A stretch of DNA of 64,000 bases from positions 372,001-436,000 of the forward strand of contig JAPYXD010000266.1 of NCBI GenBank assembly GCA_030998225.1, in the 5' to 3' direction. This DNA is from Diplolepis rosae. Lineage: Eukaryota; Arthropoda; Insecta; Hymenoptera; Diplolepididae. The notes beneath the pieces were generated by a model. The model had not been told where the DNA came from, made no database searches, and saw only the letters and a program-made list of their open reading frames with translations. This document shows positions 45,785-57,945 of this stretch, in pieces (positions within the stretch are counted from its first letter, which is position 1; every line of letters starts with the position of its first letter). The position numbers were made by a program, and so were the translations under genes.

Positions 45785-47690
45785 AAATATTGTTGATGTT
45801 CTTAGTTGGCTTTAGAGTCCAGAAAAAATGTAAATCAAAATTTCATATTTTCAAACGTTTTAACTCAGATTGGAGTTCTCATAAGTGAGAATTTATTTCT
45901 ATAAAAATACAAACGGAAGAAACTTGAAAAAATTGCCCCTGCGATGGATAAACATTGTGGTATAAATCGCTCTGTTTCGCCCCTTGTAATGTAATATACT
46001 ATTAATCTACCCTGAGAAAGATTATATATACAGTAAAATTGCAGAAGTTGAGAAGAATTATTACAGAATAAAAATGCCTAAAAAACTGCGATCTCATCAC
46101 AATAAAATATTACCAAACAGAAACTGACCTGTTATTTTGTTAAGTAGCCGGAACGTAGCCGCATTCTTGTCACTATGGATTTTTCTTCAAAATTGAGTTG
46201 CATTTGGAAACAGACTTAGAAAGGCTTTGTACATGTGACTGGAGGTTTATATTCAATCACAGTGTCACAAAATTAAGATTGAACTTCAGGAAATTCAGTT
46301 ACTTTACGTGAAGTTAAGAAACAATTTCCTAATTATCAGTTACAAAGTCTTGAATATTCTGATATCCGTATCTGGAAATTATGAAACTTGTAACAGGAAT
46401 AAATTTACGTTTTTTGGGTAACTGGAGTTTAATGCAGTTACAAAGTGTTGAATGTTCTGATACCTCGATATTAAAGTTACAGTTTGACAGTTTAAAATAC
46501 ATTTTTTGAAAACTCAATGTTACGTTACATAATATTACGAAAAAATTTTTAGAAAACGTTTTTTCACAATTTTAAGATACCTTTACTAAAAAACACAAAT
46601 GTCGTCATATTTTAAAGTTGACTTTGTAATATAACAATTTCGTAAAGTTCCGAACATCCCCAAAAGTGTAAATTTAAACAAATTGCCAAGAGAAGTGTAT
46701 TTTTGAATTTGATAAAAAATATGCATTTTCAAAGAGGTTGAGGTTAATTGTTTGAGAGGGGGAGGTAAAAAACAGATGGGTTTTCTGTGTCTGTTCTTTG
46801 ATTAACAACATCTGTCAACTATGTTTGATTCATTAAAATCGAATTTATGGTCTTGGTTCCAGGCATGTTTAGTTAAGGTAGGTAATGGCTAAAACCATTA
46901 AAAAAACATTTTCCAAAACGAAATTTTTATGAACAAGTTGCTGAATTTGATAATAATTTATCTATTTTCAAAAATTGGAAATGGTTAAGTTATAGGGAAT
47001 CTTTTTCTTGAAAAAGTGATTTGTAATTTATTAAAATCGCATAATTTTTTAAAATTTGGTAAGAAGCGATAAGAAAAAAAGTTGGGGCAAAAATAAAATT
47101 TATGAATAAAATTATTTTTCTGCATTTCAAATTTTTTTCATGGAAATTAATCTTTTCTCTTCTAAAATAGCCCTTCAATAATAATATTGCTATTCTTGAA
47201 AGCAAAATTATCTATTTTTTCCTGAGGTCTAATTTTCGTGGATCAACTATCTTAATGCAGTCCATTTGTCAGGGGGTTGAAGACATCTTTTTATGTTCAG
47301 TAATCCTGTCCAGTAATTCAGTAATTCTTTTCACACGTACAATACATTAATATCGTTGGTTAGTAAAATGTTTTATCCGTCACACGTGAAATTTTTTAAG
47401 TTTCTTCCCTTCGTATTGTTTAAAAAAAACTTTTTTGTACAGTTTTCATTTTGTAAATTTAGTTATTTTAGACCAATTTTATAGTTTCACAGGTGCAATT
47501 CTTTTATATCATTTTTCACCACAATGTTTATCCGTCACACGGGCAATTTTTTCTAGTTTCTTCCTTTTGTATTTTTTATAGAAATAAATTCTCACTTATG
47601 AGGATTCCAATCTGAGTCGAAACGTTTGAAAATATGAAATTTCAATTAAAATTTTCTGGACTCTAAAGCCAACTAAGAACATCAACAATT
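45785..47690. repeat. Inverted pair of a dispersed AT-rich repeat
   Basis: 45785-45965 (TTGTTGATGTTCTTAGTTGG through GGATAAACATTGTGGTATAA) is repeated inverted at about 47495-47690. A third copy in forward orientation is at 40610-40740. The left copy could be one arm and the right copy the other of a 1.9-kb element, but no target duplication is seen. Confidence 0.55.
46880..47256. repeat. Partial copy of the 42915-43585 palindromic element
   Basis: The stretch from about 46975 to 47250, with CTATTCTTGAAAGCAAAATT and CTAATTTTCGTGGATCAACT, matches the right arm of the element at 42915-43585. The left arm is largely missing. Confidence 0.6.
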
Positions 47691-48489
47691 CATAAAATAG
47701 GACTTGTATCGACCCTCAAATTAGAATTGTTAATAGGGATTCTACACTGTTAGAAATTTCTATCGCAATTTCCCAGAACATGTGAGTGGAGTTTTATTCA
47801 GCTAGAGCCTCCCAAAATTTAGACAGAATTTCAGGAAATTCTGCTACTTTTTAGTAAATTTATGAAAAAATTCTTTTTGTTTTAATTAAACTCCAGTTAC
47901 AAAGTGTTGAATATTCTGTATATGTTTCCCTGGAAGTACTGATACTTGTAATAGGAATAATTTTACGTTTTGGTAACTGAAGTTCAATGCAGTTACATGC
48001 AGCTGAAAATTTAGCCACATGCAACTAACATTCAGTTACAGTTACGCAATTTTATGATAAATTTTATAAAAGTTCTGTTACAGTTTTGCAGTTTTTAAGA
48101 TACATTTTTTGAAAATTCAGTTGAGCTCCATAATGTTAAGAAATTTTTTTAAAAATTTAGTACATTTTTTCCAATTTTAAGATACCTTTACTCAATACCA
48201 TCAAACATTTCTAACAGTGTAGTATTGAAATATTTGAAAAATAATAATAACTTCTAGTCAAAACGCGTAAAAAAAAACCTTTAGAGTGAAAAATTGAAGT
48301 GTAGCGAATAAATTTGCAATATAAACGTAAATTATAATTCAATTACTAATAAGAATGTCAGTATTCAAATATTAGTTTTATAAAAAGAAACCATGTGTTA
48401 TGACAAAGGGATATCTACATTTTTCAATCTCATCAATATTTGGAATTTTGAACTTCACGAGTGGTTGGTTCCAACTTAAAGTCGCGTAC

Positions 48490-50226
48490 GACTCTACCGT
48501 CATCCGTTCACCCGGGACTCCCATCCGCGGCCACACGCCCGTTAGGCAGACCGGCTAGCCGCGCCAGCCAGGGGATGAATAAAGCGATTTCTCCCCCGAA
48601 CGACGCGGACAGACAAGTCCGCCCAAGACGCAGGACCGCGGGTGCAGGCCCCGATGCGATTTCTACTGGCCCCCGTTGTTGTCGCGCTCTACATGCCCAT
48701 CGAGCTCCCTCGTCTTCATCACCAGGGTGACGAATGACTCGGTAAGCATCCATTCCTGTTCAGACTGGAACATGAGAGAGACCATCGTGTCAGGGGTGAG
48801 TTGGGCGCCCACTGCCCGACCGACAGCCTCCCTTGCCGCACCCCACCTGGCACAGATAAAGAGTGTGTGCTCTGCATTGTCCACAAGGGATCCGCAGTAG
48901 CTACATGACTCGTCGTCTCTTTTCTTAAAGCGCTTCAGGTACGCATTAAAGCAGCCATGGCCTGAAAGCGCTTGCGCCAGGTAAAAGCCGACTTGACCGT
49001 GCTTTATATCCAGCCAGGTGGTGAGCTCGGGGATTAGACGGTGTATCCATCTCCCGGATTGGTCACCATGCAATCTCGTCTGCCATTTCTCGACGAGTCT
49101 GCGCCTTCCATCCTTGCGGATGGCCTCCTTCGCGCGAGCGATTTCCTGCAGGTTTGTTAAGCAGGTCTCTCCTTTCCTCCGCCAATAAGTCGATTGGCGG
49201 GACGCTCGCCAGGACCAGCACAGCACTCGTCGACACAGTTCGGTATGCTGAGACAATTCTCATCACCACACCTCTCTGTGCCGAGAACAGCTTCTTCAGG
49301 ATAGCATGGTTATTAAGGGCACTTGTCCAGATCGGAGCTGCATAAAGCAGCTTCGAATTTACCACGCTCGCCACCAGCCTTCTCTTAGCTTCCCTGGGTC
49401 CGCCAATGTTGGGCATGAGCCGAGTCAGGGCAGCCCCACATTGGATGGCTTTGGCAGTCGCGATCTGCAGGTGTTCGCCGAAGCTAAGCCTTCGATCCAA
49501 CTGCACTCCCAGGTACTTAATGCTCTGTTTCCACTCGATTTCCAAACGAGTGGACCCACCCGCGACCCTTGAGGGGCGCCACATGTCATCTCTTCTTTGA
49601 GAGGCCACTTGTCGCCCTCGTATATCACCCACCTGTCGCTCAGATAGTCATCTATCATTCGCAACAGGTAGTCTGGAACCTTTTTCCGCACCATCGCTTC
49701 GATGCAGATGTTCCATCTCGCGGTATTGAACGCATTGCGTATGTCAATGCTGATCAACGCGCAGAATCCCTTACGCTTACCAGTTCCTCTTCTTGCTTTA
49801 GTGGCGATGTCCACCACTGCCTGGATGGCGTCAACTGTGGACCTGCCTTTCCGAAAGCCGAACTGGTTTTCCGAGAGACCATTCTCGCGGACCATGTGAC
49901 CCTGTAGTCTTTGTAGGATCATTTCCTCCAGAAGTTTCCCCATCGTATCCAATAGACATATTGGTCTATACGATGAGGCATCCCCTAGAGGTTTGTTACC
50001 CTTCCTCGGCAGGACCAACCTCTGCTTGCAGTCTGCGAAGAATCTCCCATCCCGAAGACAGGAGTTAAAGACTTCTAGGAGGATCTCCGGGTATGCCCCG
50101 ATCACCTCTTTGAGGATCTCGTTCGGCACCCCGTCGATCCCCGGCGCTGTGTTTGCCTCGAGCCTTCCACCTGCTCTCTTTAGTTCTTCGAGAGTGAAGA
50201 GTTCTTCGCGCCCGAGAATGAACTAA
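48490..50226 (-). pseudogene. R1-clade LINE, 5'-truncated RT with C-terminal zinc knuckle
   Basis: Right to left: FILGREELFTLEELKRAGGR, PGIDGVPNEILKEV, SYRPICLLDTMGKLLEEMI, NQFGFRKGRSTVDAI, ALISIDIRNAFNTARW (motif A Asp) and CGAPQGSRVGPLVW (motif B). Here, near 49560, the sequence jumps to LEIEWKQSIKYLGVQLDRRL, so the segment with the catalytic YADD or FADD is lost. The thumb region and a C-terminal SCSYCGSLVDNAEHTLFIC knuckle follow. No RNase H, as expected for R1. Neither the 5' part (endonuclease, ORF1) nor a clear 3' tail is present. The GC content contrasts sharply with the flanks. Confidence 0.85.
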
Positions 50227-50260
50227 CCTTATGTAATGTAGTATGCTAATAGTTACAAAT

Positions 50261-51688
50261 CAGCCCTATCCGACGACGAGCTAAATTTCGGTTTCTTAGT
50301 GATGACAGGCAGAAACTAATCCGCTAGCGGCGCCACCTCCGTCCTCTCATATGAAAGTATTATCTTGCATGGTGTTTATGAACAAATTTTAAACAATTAT
50401 TGGAAAAATGGAAACATTTCCTAAATTCTAATAATTGTTTTTGTTATTATTGAAGTTTAGTGTTTTTAGTGCATATTTATATATATTCATAACAAAATAC
50501 AAGCATATATTTATACTTTTTATTTGTGAAAATAAGACATTTTTACCAATTCATTTTCTCACAAAATAATAATTACTTAAGGGAAGTAGCAAGTTTATGT
50601 AATGAATGTGGTCTAGTTACAAGATGTTTATGTCTAAAATATATATTTTTTAAATTATAATTTAGGAAATGGTAGAATAGATAAAAATAGACGTAGATAA
50701 TAAATACATTTAAACTTTTTGAATAATGTTATTGAGTGATTTATTTATTAGTTTGATTGTATATTTTTCATGCATACTGTAATTTGAAAAATGGATCAGA
50801 ATATTGACGATTTCCGCATGAAATATTAAAGTTTCTTTGATTTAATGGAATGCCCTTTCAATAGGTGTTATAACAATTTTTTGCAAATATGAAAAAAAAA
50901 TTTATTGGTCGACTTTTTCTCTCCATGGCCCAATCATTCCAGTACAAGATTCCTTATGGATTTCAACTGACTAAATATTTTAATTATTTGTCAATTTAAC
51001 GTTCAATAATGTTTCATATTAGTTCATTAAAATAATTTGAATATGATTAATGTTTCATAATAATATAATAATAGACAACTTTTATTTTTTCAATTAATTT
51101 ATTAATTGAATTTTTTATTAGATCATTAATAATTGATTGCTTGAATTAATTATATATATTAATTCAATCCATTAATTAATACTTATACTTTTTTAAAGCA
51201 ACTATATTAGATCAAATGATAAGGTCTTGTTACTCATAATGCAATGCATAATATTTTGTATTATCAACATAAAATAAGGCAATTAATGAAGAAAAGCAAT
51301 AAATAAATATATTGCTAATATTTCCATTATTATCGATATTTGTAAAGAAATATTAATAAATAAATAATTTAACTCTAATTATTCGTGATATGAGGATCCT
51401 ATATGCTAGACAATTTATTTCTTGTATTTTTGCGATTAATTTTCTAGAGTGTTATAACTATTTTATGTTTCAAGTTCTGATTAGTATTTAAACATTTTAT
51501 TTCAATAAAATTGATAATCTTAGTTCTTCAGAAATCATAAAACTTTAATTTTTTATCAATTTTCTCCATATAAAACAATACTTTCATATGAGAGGACGGA
51601 GGTGGCGCCGTTAGCGGATTAGTTCAACCTGTCATCACTAAGAGACGACTTTTTTAACATTGAAAAAGGCCTTCGTCGGACAGGGCTG
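50261..51688. mobile_element. Non-autonomous P-type element, relative of 30185-32809
   Basis: Ends start CAGCCCTRTCCGACGA, as in 30185-32809, and share TTAGTGAT and GGCGCCACCTCCGTCCTCTC farther in. Flanks TTACAAAT (50253-50260) and TTACAAAC (51689-51696) are an 8-bp duplication with one mismatch. The AT-rich interior encodes nothing recognisable. It lies 35 bp from the cut end of the R1-like LINE. Confidence 0.8.
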
Positions 51689-52427
51689 TTACAAACTGAG
51701 GGATTGTAATACGCTCAAATAATTTTTTTAATTTTTTCCTTTTGCGTTTCCTGGCCACACATATTTTGACATAACCCTCTGTTAATTATAAAGTTATCCA
51801 TGCAACTAAATTTTGACTATGACTTAAAACTGGAAGTGTGGGATGAAAGAGGAGGGTATACTTTTTGCTATTGTATTTAGAGTTGAGATTTTAAGGAAAA
51901 GGTGAAAACAAAAAAAAGTGGAAGGATGTGCTTAAGATGACTGGAGTACGACGGCAAAAGGAGTCCATAAAGTGTAATAGGAGTTAAATAGTTTGGTTTT
52001 GACAGATTTAAGATTTTCTCAGGAAATTTGTGTGTGTGTATTTTAATGTATGTGCTTAAAAGATACAAAATTTTTTGTCTGATGAGATTACAATTTGTCG
52101 TTTAAAAGGGGAAGGTAAAAAACAAATAAGTTCATTTAATATTAATACTAAGGGTCGATATAAGTCCTGTACATTATCCATCAAAATAATCCTCTTTACA
52201 TTGTTTTTCAATGTGTTCTGTGGAACATTTAACACTTTAATTAGAGCACCTTTTGATTTCAAAATCACGTTTTCATGAAGGAAATAACGATAACACAAGT
52301 GAACGATGATAAGTAAAGCATGATTATGCAATTGTTTTTCTTTCATTTTTGTAACAGGAAGTAGCTGGTTTAGAAGAGGAGGTGGTGGAAGAGAAGAAAA
52401 AGAACTGATGATTTGCTGAGGTGTAAT

Positions 52428-53867
52428 ATGGAAACGTCCTCAAAATACCAATTATGTATAAATTCAAAATCTTCCCTATTATATTTGCCTGTAGCTGTTC
52501 AATCGAAAATGTACTTTACGCACCTTTCAGAACCCTGCAAGCTTACGATAGAAAGAATGTTTTCGACAAAGCAAGATTTTAATGCAGAAGATACTGTCCC
52601 AACTAAGGCGGAAGCTAAAAAAGGAAGCTTTTTTCAAAACATGTTTAACTCCCTGACAAGTATTCTTGTTGATCAGCTCGTCAAAATGCCCGCTTCTGTA
52701 ATAAACACTCTATCAAACGCTAATAACACTCTGTCCGTCACCATCGTTCCAAACAAAGGGATAATTTCTAATGAATTTTTCAAAACCTTAACGACTAACA
52801 AGAATAATCTCTCTGATAATATGCACGTACAAAGCATACAGAATAATGCACACCCAATGGATTACGTAGACGCGATTAGAATGAATAGCAAAGTTCACAC
52901 ACCAAAGGACGATTTTTCATTTGACGCAGGCAACCTCGGATTTCCTGTTTCGGATGACCTCAACTTGTGCATTGACACGGAGCCGATGATTTTATTTGAA
53001 AATAACGTAATTATCATGGCCCAGACCGTTGAAATAGAGAAAACAGAATCCAACAAGACTTTAGAAGAGAAAATTATTTCTGAAGACAATCTAATTTTAA
53101 TAAATGATCTGAAGAGCCGTAAATCGTTATTGGAAGAACCTCTGCAGGATGAAAGTCTACCGTCTAATATTTTTTCAAATATGTGGCAAAAGGTCGTGAG
53201 TGGTGAAAATAATCATTTTCAACCATTTTTGCAAGGATCAAAAACTTATACAAAAAGATATACAATTAAGACTCGTCGGAAGTCTAATAGCGTTTCCAGC
53301 GGAAGAGGACGTGGCAGGGGAAAATCTCAACTGAGACGAAATGGAGTAAGCCAGACGAGACATAGGAAGGAGCGAAGCAAACACAATCTTTATTCGGATA
53401 TTCAGAGTGACCTTGAGATCTGGGAAGAATTCGAAGCCTATACCATTCCCATAAGTTGTTTAAGAGTAAATGAAGACCTTGACGTTGATATTCAAACTGA
53501 GAGTCCTTATTCTCTGAGTTACGAACTAATTGATATCAAACCTAAGGAAACCAAGCAAAAGAAGGAAGTTCATGAAAAGTCCAACAACAGCTTCTTGAAG
53601 GAAGTCAAATTCGTACCTGAGTGTTCTTTGGAAGAGGGGAAGGCAAGTTGTACCATAGATAAAACTGTCTTTCGACCCAGACTGATTTCAGAAACCTCCG
53701 TGGATTCCGAAGACAGCTTTATTATTTTTGGAACAGATTCGGAGTCTGACTTCAATGGTTTCAACTGTTTGGATGAAAACGAAGTAAGCGATAGCGAAAG
53801 AAAAACTGAAAGTGAATCTGCCTCTGAAACCGAAAGTGAGACTGATTATCAACCATCAACGCATAAG
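52428..53867 (+). CDS. PPP1R15-like (GADD34/CReP) large exon, C-terminal exon missing
   Basis: Open frame of 480 codons from ATG 52428 (METSSKYQLCINSKSSLLYL) to a donor AAG/GTATTA at 53867. An intron probably precedes it in the leader: a strong acceptor (TTTTTGTAACAG) ends at 52357. The protein is low in structure, with a basic patch SSGRGRGRGKSQLRRNG and an acidic Ser/Glu tail. FRPRLISETSVDSEDSFIIF resembles the conserved block ahead of the PP1-binding KVxF motif of PPP1R15, which recruits protein phosphatase 1 to dephosphorylate eIF2alpha; the exon ends just where that motif would begin in the next exon. I could not find that exon in the following 10 kb, which is transposon-rich. The open frame argues for purifying selection, the family call is tentative. 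Confidence 0.5.
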
Positions 53868-55734
53868 GTATTAATTCATATTTAATTATTTTATATACAC
53901 TACAGTCAGACATTGTCTGTACGACTAGTGCGAGCGCTATTAAAAACCACTGCTATCTCAGGAACCCGTGAAGATTTTTTAAGTTTATTAAAGAATTTGT
54001 AGTGTCGCTCTCCATAGTTATTATTATAAAAGAAGTTGATTTGTGATCAATCAGGATAAAATAAAAAGAAGAAAATTTTTTTTTCAAATGGGTAGAAAAA
54101 TAATAGTAAAAACCATGGTTTTAGTTAAAACATTTAAATAATATGTCAGAGTCGACGAAACTTCTTCTACTAAATTATTAAATTGTAACGGTAAACTTTA
54201 AATATTGAAGGAAGTTATTATAATCCCAGCATTTGGAATGTAAACAGACGTCAGCAGGAAACAATCATGAATTTAATCTATTAAGTAATGGGAAATAAAA
54301 TTCTATTCAAAGTATAAATAGATCTTCTTTTTATTAATACTGATTTTATTCCATTTAATATGGATCATCTCAGAAGTTAATCTTTGTCGATAGTCAAAAA
54401 CGTATTCAACAATTTTAGTATTTTCCCAATCAAATTCATGGTTAAATTCCAATTGATGTTCACAGACTACACTGAGAAAAAAAAGTTATTGAATTTATAG
54501 CATTTCTGCCAAAAGCATGTTTATCATTGATTAAAATCAAAATGCTATAGAATTGGTAGCATATGGGGCATTATTTCTCAAGCGATACCACCCCAAAAAA
54601 CGAAGTCGTCCGATCGGGCTTAAAGTTTGGCTGATTGGAGTCCTATTTGATGGTACTTCCTATAAAAATTTTTTTTTCGTTTTGACAAATATTTGCTTGA
54701 ATATGAGTGGGGCGGGGGGGGGGGGGGGTGTGAAATTTTCAGTCTTTTGATGAGAAGCCTCTTTTTCAGACGAATATAACTTATTTCTTTTTGTATAAAG
54801 CAAAATTTTACTTTATATGTTTTCTTCAGTCTTTTTCGTGATCTTTTAACTGGTTCTAACAATTTTTGAAAAAAATCAAAATTTTACCTCCATTTCCAAA
54901 CATCAAAAATAAATTCGACTTTTTGTCAAATTTGGACCCATTTTATATTTTTTTAAATCATCTAGTTAAAAAGCTGGGATTTTTTCCTCAAAAATAGCAA
55001 AATATTCAGGATGGAGTTTTTGTTTTGTTTTCGAGCAATTGCGCAATGAATACCTAGATGCTCCACCGGAGCTGAGGCCGCGCGACCGTTCGCTACCGTC
55101 TTCACGCTGGGGAATCCGTAGAACACCCTCAAGCTAATTTTTTACATTACATAATATCATGCGCGATTAGTGTAACTGATCTCTGTGAAATACGAGTACA
55201 TGTGGGGTGTTTGGAAATCTAACCTCAAAATTTAAATATATGATATTTCATCACTTGACATCAAAATCACGTGACAGGGTTCGTTTCTTTGTACATTTGT
55301 TTCTTCATTTGTCTTCATTTGTTTCGTTGCTTCGTCACTTCTACCACTAGAGTTCCACTATTTTCTCTTTCCATAAGAGAAAATTCTTTGACAGCATAAT
55401 ATCCCAGCATACGAGTTGGTTACATTATTTCCAGATTTTATCTGAGAAGAGTCAACAAACTGTCTGTAGAAATAATTCAATTTCATAATACAATTTTGTT
55501 GATTCTGTTGAATTATTCTAATTTCAAAAATCAATTATATCTGCAATTGCGATATTTCATTTTTCCTCCTTCTGTTTCCTCTTCTGTATTTATTTTCCTT
55601 TTACTTCGTATATTACTTTCTATGTAAGCTTTCTTCTTAAATTGCGAAGAAGTACTTTTCTAATGATGTCTTCCAAAAAAGATCGCGAAATTTGGAAGGA
55701 TACATGAATCAATCCGTTCCAAAAAAAGAAACAT
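53868..55734. other. AT-rich stretch with a long G run, no gene seen
   Basis: 54711-54729 is a nearly pure G tract (GGGGC then about 14 G). 54590-54680 (AAGTCGTCCGATCGGGCTTA) resembles the kind of sequence found in long TIRs and may be an arm of the transposon that supplied the pseudogene at 55735, but no partner was seen on the other side. Confidence 0.4.
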
Positions 55735-57719
55735 AACGGAACAACCCTTCGCCGTGTTTCTGACAATTTACGCGTAAAATTCCCAAATTTAGGAGAAGTT
55801 TCACAAATTTGCAACACATGCAGATTTGAATTTACGATCTTAAAAGGAAGATCAGTTTTGAATTGCGACAATACTGCAAGGATCTCGAATCAAGTTCAAT
55901 CAGATATTGACACTGTTGTTGACGATGATGATGCATATAATAATGATTGTGATCCAGATTTTTCAATACCCTTAAAGGTCAATGACACAAAAATGCAGTG
56001 TGATGACGAGTATCATAAAGCGGGTGTTGCAGTACTTGATCAAATTATCGAAAACTTCAACGTCTCCAAAAGTAGACGAGAAAAATTTCAACTCCTTTCA
56101 CTTGCACCAAAATCTTGGGGACGCAGAAAACTAAGGAAGGTGTTTAGTACGTCAGAGCGGCAAGCAATTGAGGTGAAACAATTAGTTTCAGAACATGGAA
56201 TTCTTATACTCCCGAATACAAAAAAAGTAAGAGCATTACCCCTGGAAATTGAAACTCTTGTAAGGACTTTTTATGAACGCGATGACATTAGTCGAATGAT
56301 GCCAGGAATGAAAGACTTTTTATCGGTGAAAAATGATGATGGAACTCGTTCACATGTCCAAAAAAGACTTCTATTATGTAATATCAATGAGCTGTATGCA
56401 CAATTTATAGCAGAACATGAAGGTCTGAAGGTAATTATTTCAAAATTTACAAAACTCAGACCTCGTCATTGTGTTTGGCAGAAAGCAGTGTCAGTTACAA
56501 TGTGTGCGTTTGTATGCACCATGAGAATATCAAGTTGATGCTAAATGAGATCAATATTCAACATTTCACAGAGGATGTTGACACGAGTTTAAACAATTAT
56601 CACGATTGTCTGGATTTTATTGTATGCTCTGAATCTTCAAGTTCCTGTTTTCTAGAAGAGTGTAAAATCTGCCCAGGTACTGCGAAGTTAAAAGAAAATT
56701 TGAGAAATGCTTTCGATGAACATGGAATCGATGAAGTAAGATTTGAAATTTGACTACAAACCGACGTGTGTACTTTGCAAACTTCGGTAATGGATACCAA
56801 TGCATTCGAGGATGATTTCTGTAAACGGTTGTTAAAATTAAAAACTCATCACTTTGTTTCAAAGATGCAGTAATCGTTTTTTAAAAGCCCGAAAGAAAAT
56901 ATATTGACAGGTGAGTTGTTGATTTGCTTCGATTTTGCAGAGAATTACGCCTTCGTCGTTCAGAATTCAGCTCAATCATTTCACTGGAATAACGACCAAG
57001 CTACAATCTTCACTGTCGTGATTTATTATAAAGGTGCTGGAGAGCTGATACACAGAAGTATCGCGATAATGTCCGATAATTTAGCTCATGACACGGTGGC
57101 TGTTCATAAATATCAGAAGATTATAATAAATTATCTGAAAAATAACTTTGAGCCAAATAAAATTTACCGTTTCACTGGTGGTGTTGGGCAACATTTCAAG
57201 AATAAAAGTAGCTTTGCTAATCTCCAAGCTCATGAAGAAGACTTCGATATCCCAGCAGAATGGCACCTCCATGGTACAGCTCATGGCAAAGGTGCGTGTG
57301 ATGGCATAGGGGCGAATATAAAGGGATTTGCAGCTCGCTCTAGCTTACAACGTTCTTCAAAACATCACATACTCACCTCTCATGTTTTATTCCAGCGGGC
57401 AAAGAGTAATTGCAAAGAAACCGAAATTTTCTTCAGCATCAAAGAAAGTTACGCCATAGCTACCGAGATTCTGAAAGGACGATTTGACCAAGCAGTAACG
57501 ATTTCCGATACACTGCAATACCACGCTCTCATTTCTACTCAGGATAGAAAACTTCTAATGAAAAATTTTTCGACTTCTGGAAAGTACGACATTTTCCCAA
57601 AAGGCCAGAAAAAAGAAACCGCAGAAGAGGCCCGCGAAATTACCTCCAAAAGCGGAAAAAATCGCCAAGAAACACAATTCTACGAAATAAGCTATGTATT
57701 CAATAATAACTACATATAA
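55735..57719 (+). pseudogene. Nearly full-length HGKGACDGIGG-family transposase, one frameshift, two stops
   Basis: From about 55735 the frame reads HNGTTLRRVSDNLRVKFPNL, then SQICNTCRFEF (a CxxC pair), an acidic stretch, KFQLLSLAPKSWGRRKLRKV, RLLLCNINELYAQF and FTKLRPRHCVW. Near 56505 it shifts frame to CVCMHHENIKLMLNEI, then CKICPGTAKLKENL. TGA 56751-56753 stands where Trp is usual and TAA 56871-56873 follows KMQ. The rest is open to 57719: FDFAENYAFVVQNSAQSFHW, IAIMSDNLAHDTVAVHKY, FTGGVGQHFKNKSSF, AEWHLHGTAHGKGACDGIGA and a C-terminal tail. The three acidic motifs DFAEN, SDN and CDG are candidate active-site residues. It is the longer version of the enzyme fragment at 5244-5900. Confidence 0.75.
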
Positions 57720-57945
57720 ATTCAATAGATTTAATTTTCAAAACATGTTCCAAATTAATCTTACACTAACTGTAATTCAGGCATTGTAACTTGTAACTTA
57801 ACAATGACAGTACCAACTCTGTAAAGGCAGAGAGCAGTTACACTACCCGCGTATGATATTATTATTATTATTATTTATAACTGTGGCTGGGACCCGGAAG
57901 GGTCCCTGATGCTTGGGTATTCCCGTTGCATCACCATTTGAAAAC

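Noticed and set aside
48461..48730. Plus-strand open frame rich in Pro, Ser and Arg
   Set aside because: Antisense to the R1-clade LINE's 3' part; the composition explains the open frame.
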